Shown: positions 45,293-55,642 of the stretch, in pieces
How positions within the stretch are numbered: position 1 is the first letter of the stretch
Layout of the letters: each line of letters starts with the position of its first letter
Source of the DNA: Tolypocladium sp. Sup5 PDA-1
Taxonomy: Eukaryota > Ascomycota > Sordariomycetes > Hypocreales > Ophiocordycipitaceae
Length of the DNA stretch: 64,000 bases
Assembly (NCBI GenBank): GCA_000750105.3
Contig: JPHH03000016.1
Location: 310,001-374,000 of the forward strand
Direction: 5' to 3'
Notes under the pieces: generated by a model
Database searches by the model: none
Seen by the model: the letters and a program-made list of their open reading frames with translations, nothing else
Told to the model about the DNA's origin: nothing
Translations under genes and position numbers: made by a program

Positions 45293-48200
45293 TCTGCAAT
45301 GGACCATTCATTGCTACAGTTTGCATGTACTGGGCCGAACTTCAAAAAGTAGGCATCGTTCTGGATTCCCGACGTTGTACGGGATGTGTCGGTGGAGATG
45401 GCGTCTCAAATAGAAAGGGGCATCACTTGGGCGTTTGTTAACGGGCCACCAAAAGCGAGGGGCCATATTCGGTGCGCATAGCAGCGCGCTTTCTTAACTT
45501 AGACGTGTGTTGATTTAGAAGCAATGTGAATCTGGAATATGCTGTTCTCCCTTTTAGGCTCGGTCGACGGCAGCCCATTTCGAGTGAGATGCCTGTTCCT
45601 CTCCTATACGCTTCATTCGCCAGGTGCTCTTACAGTTGAACTCCTGCGTCGACTTGTATAATGCAATTGGGGCACTCTTAACTTGACTTCTCTTCCTTCT
45701 CATCGGAGCACAATTGTGGCTCATGCAACTAATGCAACGTCCTCAAACACCTGCTCGAAAGATGGTCAGCAGTAGAGAGTAGCACGCATTCATGAGGCCG
45801 GAGGGGGGTTGTACTACATGCTGTGCGACTTCAAATGCATCCTTATTGCAAGTTGGTCCTAATCCATCCTGTTGGTGGTAGCAGACTTACATGCATTAAA
45901 TGCCCTGAGTAGGGGCGCGTCGCCCGCACTGGTAGCGGTTTCGATTGCGTCCTTGAGAAAAATCTTCCATCATTTCGTGTTTATCTCTTAGTCACTTCAA
46001 TGAAACTGTTGGTTTTTTCATTTAAAGACTAATTCTCTGCTACAAGTCGCATCTGCCCTGCTTTCTACGCGGCACACACTCACACCTACACGAAGGTAGG
46101 CGGATCGGGTACCGCAAGTTGCAACCATGCATGTCGAACTGAGGTAGCACCAATACTAAATCGAGGTCCTGTTTCTAGAGCTAATGAAGCTCGCCTACGT
46201 ACGCCAACGCGCCAACGTAAGCCATGGTCAGGATGATCGATATCGAAAAGCTTAGGTCGGCGCAGTTTGAGCACCCGAAACCGCCACAACGAAGGTGGAC
46301 ACATACTGAACCGAAAGTGATATAACGCAAAATAGAAGTCAACGGTTATTACTTAGGATGCGGAGATTGCTAGTTGTTGGTTGAGTTGGATGGGGATGCG
46401 ATAGGGGTAGGGATGCGCGAAATGGTGTAGTGAGGGATGCGAGGTTCCTACCAGTTGCGATTTAGGGCAATCTTTCGGACCTTGCCGCGAGAGCCATTTG
46501 CTCTCCTTGAGGGCGAAGCCGAAACAACCTCAAGGATAGGTGAATGATTTTTGTTGGAGGGATTTTTCTCCGCTGATGTCGACGGACCCATTAGGGGATC
46601 TAGCTTGTCGTCATCGTATCGCTCTTCTGTCCTCCGCGTTGAAGCCATCTTCGTGAGTTTGGATGAGATGTAATATGCGTCGTAGGTGCCAAGGAGACAA
46701 GCTCAGTCATGAGCTGGAACAAGAGGGGTGACTCGATCGTTGGGAGTGACAACTTGAGCTTGAATCCCGCGACTTGCCGCATGAAAGGAGCCACGGGCGA
46801 ACGGCTGAGACGAATGTCGTAGGGGCTGTTTATGGATTATGCAGGTTGGATAGAACATGTAGTGCCCGCACGTGATGCAGTATTATACAACAGATACGCC
46901 ACCATCTCGGAACAACGTGCCGGTCGTCTCAGCGTCAAGACTGGTCTTTCCCGCGCTCGCATAACTGACTGCCTCTTCGGTGTTGACCGACCGTGTTGAC
47001 ACGTAAGCATTCACCCCGTCCCACGTGTAGTGCCCAGATCAAGATTAGTGTACACTCCTGTCTACACCGTCTCGTTTTTCGCAACTGTACCTTAAATGAC
47101 TAGATTTAATATACGTTTCAAACGAGAGCATGATACCAAGAAGGAGAATCAACACTAAGTTGCAGATGAATTGAATGCCTTCAAACCCATTGTGTTCCCA
47201 TTATTCCCATCGCTTGTCTAACAACGCCTTTTTCATGACACACAGCCAAAGGCGATGCGTGGCTCGTAACATCAAGGGCCAGCTCCTTGCTGCAGCCGCT
47301 GGCCAAAGTCTGCGGAACGACCAGGGGCAAACGGCAGCAGATGTCGAGGCCGCAGAGGCTGTGCAATTTCAGAAGTCAACCGACAGTTGGAGGAGATGCG
47401 CCACCCGCCAGCAGTAATGGGCCGTGGACAGGGACGAGGCTCGAGGCATTTTGGAGCTCATGGTGCCGGGATGACACAAGTACAGACTCCTTGGTATATG
47501 TTGATGCTATGGCCAGAGGGTGGGCAAAGGGGCTGGCTGACGTGTTGAGGGAACCTAATGCTGGCCTACTCCGTTGTGCCAAGGGATTCGGAAGATCTCC
47601 GTGACGGAAAAAGCACTTGGAGCAGCTGATACGGCATTTTTGCTCATATATTGTTTCTGGTACCATGATCAAGATGGAGAGGACTTGAAAAGCGAGACAC
47701 AAAGCTCAACGCATGGCGATGATGTAGTGGGCTCGTGACGATTGGTGTTATAGCTGATGCTCACGGGAAGCTAAGATTCGGTTCCTCTTGCATCGTTTGT
47801 GTTCACGTTTATAGAACAGGATTGCTATTTGCACACGAACCCGCCACATCCCCCCGCCTCCACACCGCACCGCTGAATTTCAGTGCAAGTGCTTGCACGA
47901 CTGGAAGCAGAGCCGCCCAGACGCACAAGTTGGATAGCAAATGCTATGATAAACGCACAAGGCTCACTCTAATCTCTAGAGACTGATGTAGACGAACTGT
48001 GGCTATATAACCCATCAACGTAGTCAAATTAACGCCGGCAATCTAGAACCCTACAAGGCACGGATACAATGTCCAACCAGACCAACAACAAGCATTCAGA
48101 ATGCCTAACAAGCGGAGAAAGTCACCGTGGTATCGCTGGTCTCGATTTAAATGGCGGTTTAGCATATTGCGGCCCATAAACCAAATAGCATGCCCTGATA

Positions 48201-48909
48201 CAAAGCACGTGGGTCTCCAGTAGAGCGAGTAAGCAACGGCATTAAAGCCTGAGGAGCTCTCAAGGTTCCCGTCGGCGAGACCTCGCCGATAACCTGGTGC
48301 GCCGGCGGGCCAGGGCTTCAGGCGCCGGGTTGTGCGCGCGCATGCGCGAGCAGGCGTTTGTTATAATCATCTACTTCAAACTGTTCCATGTGAACTCGTA
48401 CCACGGCGGTATAAGCCTCTTATGCTAACTCGGCCCGAATCCCTGATTTATTCGTCCATGCCCACCACCTAAAATTATTTTCGTTTGTCATAATTGAATT
48501 ATGCGCCGGATTCTGAAGGGGATTCATGGATGTGCGCGCGACTCATTGCTGTCTGAAGTGTATGAAGAGAGAGGGGCCGTCACGAGACAAGGGGTCTTGA
48601 CTCCATTCTTGAGACGAACCCCGATAAACGATATCCTGCTTTAGAGCCTCTTCATGCCATAGTAAACTGAGTCCACGGAGGAAATGCAGGAGAAGCTAGG
48701 AGCATAAGTAGACCGCTTCCGCCGCACCAGGAAGTATGCTTAATTGACCCGTATCTCTCACCTGCCGATCAAAACATTATACCAACAACAGCTCAATATA
48801 CCAGACCCTAAGACATTATTTCCATCTACATTATCCAAATCGCTTACCATTACTCTTCCACCCTTACTCAACTCTATTCAAATATACGCTCCTTTTACCC
48901 TTAGGCACT
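45293..48909. other. 3.6-kb AT-leaning gene desert
   Basis: Stops are dense in all frames. Two weak minus-strand open frames exist: 46448-46648 (66 codons, hydrophilic, starting MASTRRTEERYDD, with a possible donor at its end), and 46086-46304. A DELWLY relic copy lies at about 47950-48010. The last 150 bases are the promoter/leader of the secreted protein gene at 48910. Confidence 0.5.
47950..48010 (+). pseudogene. DELWLY relic, copy 2
   Basis: This segment encodes ETDVDELWLYN and aligns base for base with 42335-42370. Differences are mainly G-to-A in TG contexts and C-to-T in CA contexts, the RIP pattern. Only this short piece is recognisable. Confidence 0.45.
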
Positions 48910-49362
48910 ATGAAGGCTACTCTTGTTCTCCTGGCCTCATTGGCCGGACTTACCCTTGCCATTCCGCAAGGCCAACCTAGCCAGACAAGCAAGGAGGCTT
49001 GCGCGGCGTCAACGGGACCAGCAGCGCCGGCGCCGGGCAGCCCTGAGGATATATGCATCCAGGCGGCCGCCAAGCTTTTCGACCAGTGCAACCAGAACCC
49101 CCAGAGAGACGAGCCGGTCGAGGCCCTTAAGGAGCGATGCAACCAGCAGCTCAAGGATTCGAACAAGCGCTGCCTCGACGTCAAGGTGAATGGTGGGGCC
49201 GTCGTCGACGGAGGAGTCGCCCGAGAGAAGTGTACCGTGGAGGGCAACCGAGCCTTTTCGGGCTGCATGAAGGCCAAGGTGCTGCAGAAGACGGGAGAGA
49301 CCAAGGAAGACTGTGAGAAGAAGAGGGCGGAGGCTAAGGAGGCGTGCCTTAGGGGTAACTAG
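48910..49362 (+). CDS. Small secreted cysteine-rich protein, 150 aa (effector-like)
   Basis: This is a single exon. Residues 1-18 (MKATLVLLASLAGLTLAI) are a signal peptide. The mature part is hydrophilic and charged, with eight or nine Cys spaced through Ala/Lys/Glu-rich helices (EDICIQAAAKLF, FDQCNQN, ERCNQQL, KRCLDVKV, EKCTVEG, SGCMKAK, EDCEKKR, EACLRG). No further domain is seen. Size, signal and Cys content fit fungal secreted effector candidates or small cell-surface proteins. It lies at the edge of a gene desert, a common setting for such genes. Function unknown; expression would decide. Confidence 0.8.
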   Translation: MKATLVLLASLAGLTLAIPQGQPSQTSKEACAASTGPAAPAPGSPEDICIQAAAKLFDQCNQNPQRDEPVEALKERCNQQLKDSNKRCLDVKVNGGAVVDGGVAREKCTVEGNRAFSGCMKAKVLQKTGETKEDCEKKRAEAKEACLRGN

Positions 49363-49879
49363 AAGCCTGTTCTTAGTTGCCCTTTCCGTGGCACTGTCGG
49401 TTTTGGGGTGCCAGGTTGTTGACAGTCTGCATTGGAAACGCATCAATAACCATGTCTCGATGCTGATAGCTTCCATGATGAGTGAGGCCAAGCAGTTCCT
49501 CGCCGTTGCCCATCATTATGAGCATAGCGAGGTCCTAGAAAGATTTGCGGAATAGATGAACTACGTACGGATGACAGTTGTCGCCTGTCACTGCACCAAG
49601 GTCTTAGACTGGGTCTATTAATGAATAGATATTTTTATCTCTGCAAATAGCAATCCTCTCAATTAATAGTCAGTTGTCGGTGGTCGGTGATCGAGCTACC
49701 CTAGAACCCCTGCCGCCTGCGTCATCGTATTGGACTACACCCCACCATCCGAGGTGCGATTCAAGGCCGTCTCCCTTCAACACCACACTCCTCCTCTTCG
49801 TCCCTTGTCCCTTGTTTGCGCTGCATCTTTGCGCCGCGTCGTTGCCCTGTATACACTCTTTGGCCTCGTTGGCCTCGAC
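49363..49879. other. Spacer and leader of the HAD phosphatase gene
   Basis: This contains the 3' flank of the secreted protein and the promoter of the HAD gene. An upstream in-frame ATG at about 49730 would add 50 non-conserved residues. Confidence 0.5.
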
Positions 49880-50569
49880 ATGATGCCCAGGAAACTCTCC
49901 AAGCAGACGTTCGCTCTGTCAGGGTCCTCGACGACGCTCTCCTCGACGACGACGGCCTCCTCTTCGTCGCTGCCCGCGTCCCTCGCCGACCCGTCGCTCC
50001 CGCTGCCCCGGCTCATTGTCTTCGACCTCGACTACACGCTGTGGCCGTTCTGGGTCGACACGCACGTCACGCCGCCGCTCAAGCCCAACGCGCAGAACTC
50101 GGCCGCCACGGACCGCTGCGGCGAGGGCTTCGCCTTTTACAGCGACGTGCCCGCGATCCTGCAGACGCTGCCGCAGGCTGGCGGAGGCGGTGCAGCTCAG
50201 ATCAGGCTGGGCGTCGCGTCGCGCACCAGCGCGCCGGGCCTCGCGCGCGACCTGCTCAAGATGCTGCACCTGCCGCCGGCGGACGAGGGGGACGGCACCG
50301 GCAAGGCGCGGCGCGCGCTGGACGTGTTCGACGGCGGCATGGAGATTTACCCGGGCAGCAAGATCCGGCACTTTGAGACGCTGCAGAAGCGCACGGGCAT
50401 ACGGTTCGAGGACATGCTGTTCTTTGACGACGAGAGCCGCAACCAGGAGACGGAGAAGCTGGGCGTGACGATGCGGCTGGTCCGGGACGGGGTGACGTGG
50501 GACGAGGTGGAACGGGGGGTCGAGGAGTGGCGGCGGCGGAGGGGATATGGAAGACGTGAGGCATCATGA
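49880..50569 (+). CDS. MDP-1-like HAD phosphatase, 229 aa
   Basis: The chosen start (49880, MMPRKLSK) places a ~40-residue Ser/Thr-rich leader before the HAD core; the upstream frame is open but unlikely to be translated. Motif I is FDLDYTLWPFW with Asp49 as nucleophile and Asp51 as acid/base. Motif II appears in GVASRTSAP (Ser/Thr), motif III is the conserved Lys in GSKIRHFETL, and motif IV is the acidic FFDDESRN. This is the magnesium-dependent phosphatase-1 layout, which acts on phosphotyrosine and sugar phosphates in vitro. The physiological substrate is not known. A Gly/Ala loop (QAGGGGAAQ) interrupts the core. Confidence 0.88.
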   Translation: MMPRKLSKQTFALSGSSTTLSSTTTASSSSLPASLADPSLPLPRLIVFDLDYTLWPFWVDTHVTPPLKPNAQNSAATDRCGEGFAFYSDVPAILQTLPQAGGGGAAQIRLGVASRTSAPGLARDLLKMLHLPPADEGDGTGKARRALDVFDGGMEIYPGSKIRHFETLQKRTGIRFEDMLFFDDESRNQETEKLGVTMRLVRDGVTWDEVERGVEEWRRRRGYGRREAS

Positions 50570-50941
50570 ATGAACGAGGAAGCATGGCATTGTGGAAGCT
50601 GGCCCGTTGCACCGCAAACGAATAGAGCTAGAGCACACGCTATACAGCACGAGGGGGAAATGCCGGTGATGCGACGAGCCATGTGGCATGCCGTTGAAGA
50701 ATGCAATATTTTCCATATATGCCAAATTATGTTCTATACGCGCTGGCTGTCAGCCCAGGATGGCCGGGGCTGCATGCTTCCGCCTCTTGTTCGCACCGGC
50801 ATCATGACCGTCGCCCTCTGCTCTCGGACAACACATCTGGCGCGAACATATATATCCAAGCTCTACTCCGCCTCCATCGGGTATTCATGCGTAAAAAAAG
50901 CGGAGTTTCCAACTATTTCCATTTCCAAGCCCACGTCCATC
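50570..50941. other. Convergent 3' flanks
   Basis: This is a spacer between the HAD gene and the Sec14-like gene. No coding signal was seen. Confidence 0.5.
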
Positions 50942-52465
50942 TCAAGCCACCGTGGTGACAATGACGGGCGGCGCATTGTTGGCCGCCTCGGCGTGCTTCT
51001 CATCGTGTATGTTCAGCTTCTCGACGGCACCGCCGTTCGTGATGGCATCGTCCGTCTGCACGCCGTCGTCGTGCGTCTTGGGCTCGGCGGTTTGCGTCGC
51101 CTCGGACACGTCCGTCATGGTGACAGCCGTCGACGTGGTGTTGGTCGCCGTGCCCTCGGCCGTCTTCTCGCCGTTCGTCCCGGGAGCCACGGAGGCAGGC
51201 CATATCTTGGGCAGCGTGCAGATCCGCTGCCGCCGCGGCTTGCCGCCCTCCGTGCCGTACGCCACGCAGGCCAGCCGCTTCCCGTCGGCGACCTCCTCCC
51301 ACAGCAGCGGGCCCGTCGGAAACGCCGTGAAGCCCTCCTCCCAGTCGATAACGCCCTCCCAGTGCGGGTCCGGCACGCCGAGCTGGCCAAACTTGTAGTC
51401 CAGCTCGCCGCCGTACCTTTTCGGGATGTTGCGCGGGTCGATGAAGGCCTCGAGCGTGGGCTTGACCTCGTGCTCGCTCAAGATAAAAATCTTGGACACG
51501 GTGATGGGATCGAACCAGCGCTTGACCCAGCCCCAGACGGTGCTGAAGAAGACGGGCGCGCCGATGATGAAGATGCGGTCGAGCGTCTCCGGGTAGTGCG
51601 CGGTGGCGAGCTGCGAGGCGGCCTGCATGTGGCCCTTGAGGTTCCAGAACTGCTTGAGGCCGACGCCCTGGATGTCGACGATGTTGGTGCTCATGGTGAT
51701 GGGCACGCCCGGGTGCTCGCGGTCGGCGAGCTGCGTGCAAAAGGGCTGGTTGAAGCGCGTGAGGTTCTCGTAGAGGGCGAAGAGGCGTAGCAGGCCGGGG
51801 GGCGTCTTGCCGTCCGTCTTGGCCTGGGAGAAGGTGCTCTTGGCGCCGAGGCGCTCGTACTCGGAGACGGTCTTGGAGTCGAGGGTCCGGATCTCGAAGA
51901 CGTAGAGGGGGATGCCTCGGCGGTCGCGGCGGCCGGTCCATTGGGGGTACTAGACGACGGTGATTAGCAACAGCTCAAGAGTATGGCGCATACACAAGAG
52001 GGCAGAACACACCAGCCGACGGCTCTGCTCGTAGGCGTCGAGCTCGATGGTCTTGTACAGCGTGTCGATGCTATTCGCCGCGCGCCAGTCCTCGGTGTCC
52101 TTGAACTGCCTAAAGGCATCTTCAACGAGCCATCGCCTCGCGCGGAGGAATCGCCTGTAGCAGACATCAGCAACCGCCAGCGTGAACCTTTGAAGCGCCG
52201 TGGAACCTCGGACGGGCATTGACCCTTACAGCAACGTCTGGTCGTCGTGCGAGGCGGGCGGCCCGCGCTTATACAGCCGCCTCTCCTCGAGCACGTCCTG
52301 GAAGGCCCTCAGCGCATCCTGCTCGTCGGCGCTCAGGAAGCCCAGGTGGCCGTGCGGGTAGCCGTGCCCGTACTGGCTGGTCGTCGAGGCGGCGGACTTT
52401 ACGCGCGTGGCCGCGCTGGCGGAAGCGCCGGAAGCGGAGGCGGCGGGCGTGAGGTCGGCCGTCAT
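50942..52465 (-). CDS. Sec14-type CRAL-TRIO lipid-transfer protein, 461 aa
   Basis: Exons are 52465-52230, 52154-52013 and 51949-50942; introns are 75 and 63 bases (GTAAGG...TACAG; GTGTGT...TCTAG). The N-terminal CRAL-TRIO-N helical lobe includes RFLRARRWLVEDAFRQF. The lipid-binding lobe follows, with PQWTGRRDRRGIPLYVFEI, IVDIQGVGLKQFWNLK, HYPETLDRIFIIGAP and FILSEHEVKPTLEAFID, then IPKRYGGELDYKFG. The C-terminal ~130 residues are an extra Trp-containing segment (PHWEGVIDWEEGF) and a disordered Thr/Glu/Asn-rich tail. Sec14 proteins present phosphatidylinositol to kinases and exchange it with phosphatidylcholine. Which Sfh subclass this is cannot be told by eye. Confidence 0.9.
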
Positions 52466-53107
52466 GGCGCTTCACGTTGCGGGAAGCAGACAGACAGACG
52501 GACGGACGGGCAGACAGACAGGCAGGGAAGAAGAGAACAAAGAAAGGGAAAGGAAAAGGCAGAGGCAAAGGGAAGAAGGAGCAGAGTCTGCACAGAACGC
52601 AGCTTGTTTTGTCCGCGGCGCCGTGAGTCGGGCTCGGACAGGACGGGGTTGTAAGCAGCCCGTAAGACTAAGACGGGCTGGACATGGCAATTTCAAGGTG
52701 GTGTGGAGTTTGCATCGGACTCCGTGGGCGGGTTGGATGGAGCAGGGGCCCAAAGGCGGAGTGGTCCGTGTGATCACCCGCAGAATCGAAATTATTCTTC
52801 CGCTGACCAATTGTGGTTGCAGTTTTGGTGATGGCTCCTTGCATCCGAGTTGCGGGTGAGCGATGCCGTTGGGCGTTGACAACCGGTTGCGTTGGTTATA
52901 TGTGACAACTTTGACTATACTAACCCTCAACCGTATGCTCGAGTTGCTTTGCAATGGGTTTGTTTTCCTTTGAATAGACTTGTTTAAACACGACACAAGC
53001 AGCCGTTCATTCTGAGGCCTCATGATGCTTGAAACGCCTTCCCCGAGTTCCGCTATGCCGTCTCTCCACAACCCGTGAACCGAATCCCTCTTGCGGACTA
53101 CACAGCC
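52466..53107. other. Sec14-like gene upstream region and 3' flank of HET gene
   Basis: The Sec14-like leader carries a tetranucleotide run. The remainder shows no gene. Confidence 0.5.
52487..52528. repeat. GACA/GACG/GGCA tetranucleotide run
   Basis: About ten imperfect 4-base units (CAGA, CGGA, GGCA) occur in the 5' leader of the Sec14-like gene. Ordinary microsatellite. Confidence 0.8.
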
Positions 53108-55642
53108 TCACGCGATGACGATATCCTCCCCCAGCCGCCGCAGCGGCAGGTAGTTCAGCATCACCTCCAGGCGCCCGAACCGGCGCACCACCTCCTTGGG
53201 CTCCTGCGCAAACGCCATCCTCACGCGCCCGACGCGCTCCCACGAGCCGCCGGGCGTGCGCTCCACGACGAGCAGCAGCACCGTCGCCTCCTCGGCGAAC
53301 CACAGCACCGTCATCTGCTCGCCGCGCGCGTGCCGCTCGACGTACTCCCGTATGCTGCTCGGCCCGCCGGCCGCGGGCGCCGCCGCGTCGGCGCTGCCCC
53401 GGCCGCGGCTCATCCGCACGTCGACGCTGAGGTCGTTGAACAGCCAGCCGCCGGCGTGGGTGCGCGCCTTGACGCGGTCCAGCACCAGGGGGTCCGACAC
53501 GCGAAGCAGGTAGCGGGCCGGCGGCAGCGACGGCGGGCCCGGCGAGAGGAAGTCGTAGGCGAGGCTGCCGTCGGGGTGCAGCACGGCCATGTTGGGCGAG
53601 TACGTCCACTTGAGGGACGAGGCGTCGTTGCGGGTGAGCTGCGTCGCGCTCACGTAGTGGTGGTTGAGCAGCTTGCGGTCCTTGCCGGCGCCGTCCGGGT
53701 CCGCGACGACGATGGAGGAGAAGAGCTCGACGGCGCCCTTCCAGCCGGCCCAGGTCCAGCTCGGCAGATGGGGTCTCCTGCGAGGCTCGTCGTCGCCCCT
53801 GTGGTGCCAGAAGCTCGTCGACAGCGCAAACAGCTCCTTTGTCCGCGGCGGGCCGAGCCGGGTCGAGGCGTCGCCGGGGACCGGTGCCCATATCGGGATG
53901 CCCACGAGGTTGCCCAGCTTCCCCTTCCCGAGCGTGCCCTGCAGCCGCCGCGATATCCCCAGAAACGCACTCAGCGAGTCCTCGTCCAGGGTCAGCTGCC
54001 GCTTCGTGTAGCTGCCAATGTGCTGGTCCGCCGCGCGGAAGATGCTCAGCGTGCTCGGCTCCTCGGCCTGCGAGGCCAGCCGCTTCCACACCTCCCAGCT
54101 GCCGTCGACGTACGACACGCCGTTGAACAGGCCCGGGCGCATAAAGTCGCACATGCGCTGCTGCGCGGCGTCGTGGTACAGCGCCAGCGGCAGCACCAGC
54201 GTCTCCGGGCACGCCATGCCCTCGCACTCCCAGTACGTCTGCTGCGCGGTGAAGACGAGGCGGCGGCGCGCGAGCAGGCCCTCCTGGTACGTCCAGCCGC
54301 GGGTGTACCATCTCGAGGCCTTGATGCCGAGCCGCGGGTCCTGCAGGCTGGAGACGAGGGTCGTGTTGAGGTCGGCGAAGCGGTACTTGGGCTGCGCTGG
54401 ACGTGGCGTGGAGCCGACGCCGGGGAGGCCCTGCGTGGCGTCGTTGCCGTGGGCGGCGATGATGGTTAGTACGGCGCCCTCGAAGATGTCGTCCATTCGG
54501 GATATGTGCTCCATCCTCTCGTGCGGTCTCGAGCCGTCCATGCATAGACGGTCGACCCAGAGATACCGCATGCCCAGCTCTCGCGTTACGGCGGCGGCAT
54601 CCCGAAACACCGTCGGCCACGGCTCAGTGATGTTCTTGCCGAGCACGTAGCTCAGGGCCACGTAGTCCTCCCGAAGCGACCCTTGAACCACCTGCGGCGG
54701 GCTCTTGGAGCAGTCGATGAGCCGGAACCCAGGCATCTCGGCGCGGACAGGCTGCCTCCCGCAACGGCCGTGGTGGTGAGACTCGCAGAACCGTAGCCAG
54801 TCTCGGGCAATCGAAATATCGGCGCGCCGGTCAATCTCTCGGCCCCAGATGCCCTGTTGCAGCCAGGAGGCGTCGTTTAAAGCCAGCGAAGGCGGCCCCG
54901 GCGTGCGGCTTCCAGCGGCCGGCGACCTCCCCCTGGCGGGCTCAACCATGGCCTCGGGCATCGTCCTGTATAGCATGCCCGATTCGCGGAACCAGTCGCC
55001 AGAGACGTGCCAGCCCCTTGCGTCGGGCCCCTTTTTCTTGGGCACGACGGCGAGGAAGCCAGGGGCCAGTCCTTTGGCCTTGCTCCTCGCGGGATGTTCC
55101 ATCTCGAACATCTTGACCGAGTCGACGAGGTAGGTTGTGTCCCTGCTGGAAAAGGCCGAGAGACAGTAGTCGCCCTCACCCTCGCCCTCGACGCGAACCG
55201 CCCAGAAGAGCTGGCACAGCGGACACGTCGTCGCCCAGCGGTTGTCCTCGAGGCCGAGCAGGCGGGCGAGGAAGTACTCCTTCTTGCCAAAGGCGTCGTC
55301 GGCGCCCGGGTTGACGGCCTTGGTGAAGGAAAAGTCGACCTCGTCCAGGGTGGCCTCCATGTCGGCGGCCAGGCTGGCGCACGCCGCGCACAGCGCCGGG
55401 TCCGTGTTCCGGGCCGATGCCGACGGCGCCGCGGAGGCCGGGGCCGAGGCGTCCGAGTTTGCGGAGGGGCTGCGGCTCTTGCGCCAGCTGATGCGGCGGA
55501 TGAGCGACTCGCGTCGCGGCGAGCCGTTTCCGTCGTCGGGGGCGTCGACGGTGAGGTGCTGCATCATGTTCTTGAGGGGGTTCTTGGAGCGGCGGCGCTC
55601 GAGGCCGGGGCTGGGGCTGCCCGGATCGAGGCTGTCGGCCAT
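53108..55642 (-). CDS. Divergent HET-domain protein, 844 aa
   Basis: The start at ATG 55642 (MADSLDPGS) is preferred. The frame continues 21 codons upstream to 55705 without ATG, and a pyrimidine-rich run there (CTTGCACGCAG) hints at a spliced leader. Residues 1-80 are disordered. A Cys-containing segment (LCAACASL; TTCPLCQLFW) precedes the HET domain at about 320-470, seen as YVALSYVLGKN, LGMRYLWVDRLCMDG, and later WYTRGWTYQEGLLARRRLVF. The HET consensus LSYxWG and DxLCIxQ are altered here. HET domains start programmed cell death in hyphal incompatibility reactions. A C-terminal ~350-residue region is unannotated. The gene is very GC-rich and intron-free over its main frame. Confidence 0.85.
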   Translation of the reverse strand: MADSLDPGSPSPGLERRRSKNPLKNMMQHLTVDAPDDGNGSPRRESLIRRISWRKSRSPSANSDASAPASAAPSASARNTDPALCAACASLAADMEATLDEVDFSFTKAVNPGADDAFGKKEYFLARLLGLEDNRWATTCPLCQLFWAVRVEGEGEGDYCLSAFSSRDTTYLVDSVKMFEMEHPARSKAKGLAPGFLAVVPKKKGPDARGWHVSGDWFRESGMLYRTMPEAMVEPARGRSPAAGSRTPGPPSLALNDASWLQQGIWGREIDRRADISIARDWLRFCESHHHGRCGRQPVRAEMPGFRLIDCSKSPPQVVQGSLREDYVALSYVLGKNITEPWPTVFRDAAAVTRELGMRYLWVDRLCMDGSRPHERMEHISRMDDIFEGAVLTIIAAHGNDATQGLPGVGSTPRPAQPKYRFADLNTTLVSSLQDPRLGIKASRWYTRGWTYQEGLLARRRLVFTAQQTYWECEGMACPETLVLPLALYHDAAQQRMCDFMRPGLFNGVSYVDGSWEVWKRLASQAEEPSTLSIFRAADQHIGSYTKRQLTLDEDSLSAFLGISRRLQGTLGKGKLGNLVGIPIWAPVPGDASTRLGPPRTKELFALSTSFWHHRGDDEPRRRPHLPSWTWAGWKGAVELFSSIVVADPDGAGKDRKLLNHHYVSATQLTRNDASSLKWTYSPNMAVLHPDGSLAYDFLSPGPPSLPPARYLLRVSDPLVLDRVKARTHAGGWLFNDLSVDVRMSRGRGSADAAAPAAGGPSSIREYVERHARGEQMTVLWFAEEATVLLLVVERTPGGSWERVGRVRMAFAQEPKEVVRRFGRLEVMLNYLPLRRLGEDIVIA

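Noticed and set aside
51500..51520. tRNA B-box-like sequence (GGTTCGATCCC on minus)
   Set aside because: It encodes the RWFDPIT segment of the Sec14-like protein; there is no A box or cloverleaf around it.
53075..54469. A 464-codon plus-strand open frame
   Set aside because: Antisense to the HET gene; Arg/His/Leu-rich shadow.
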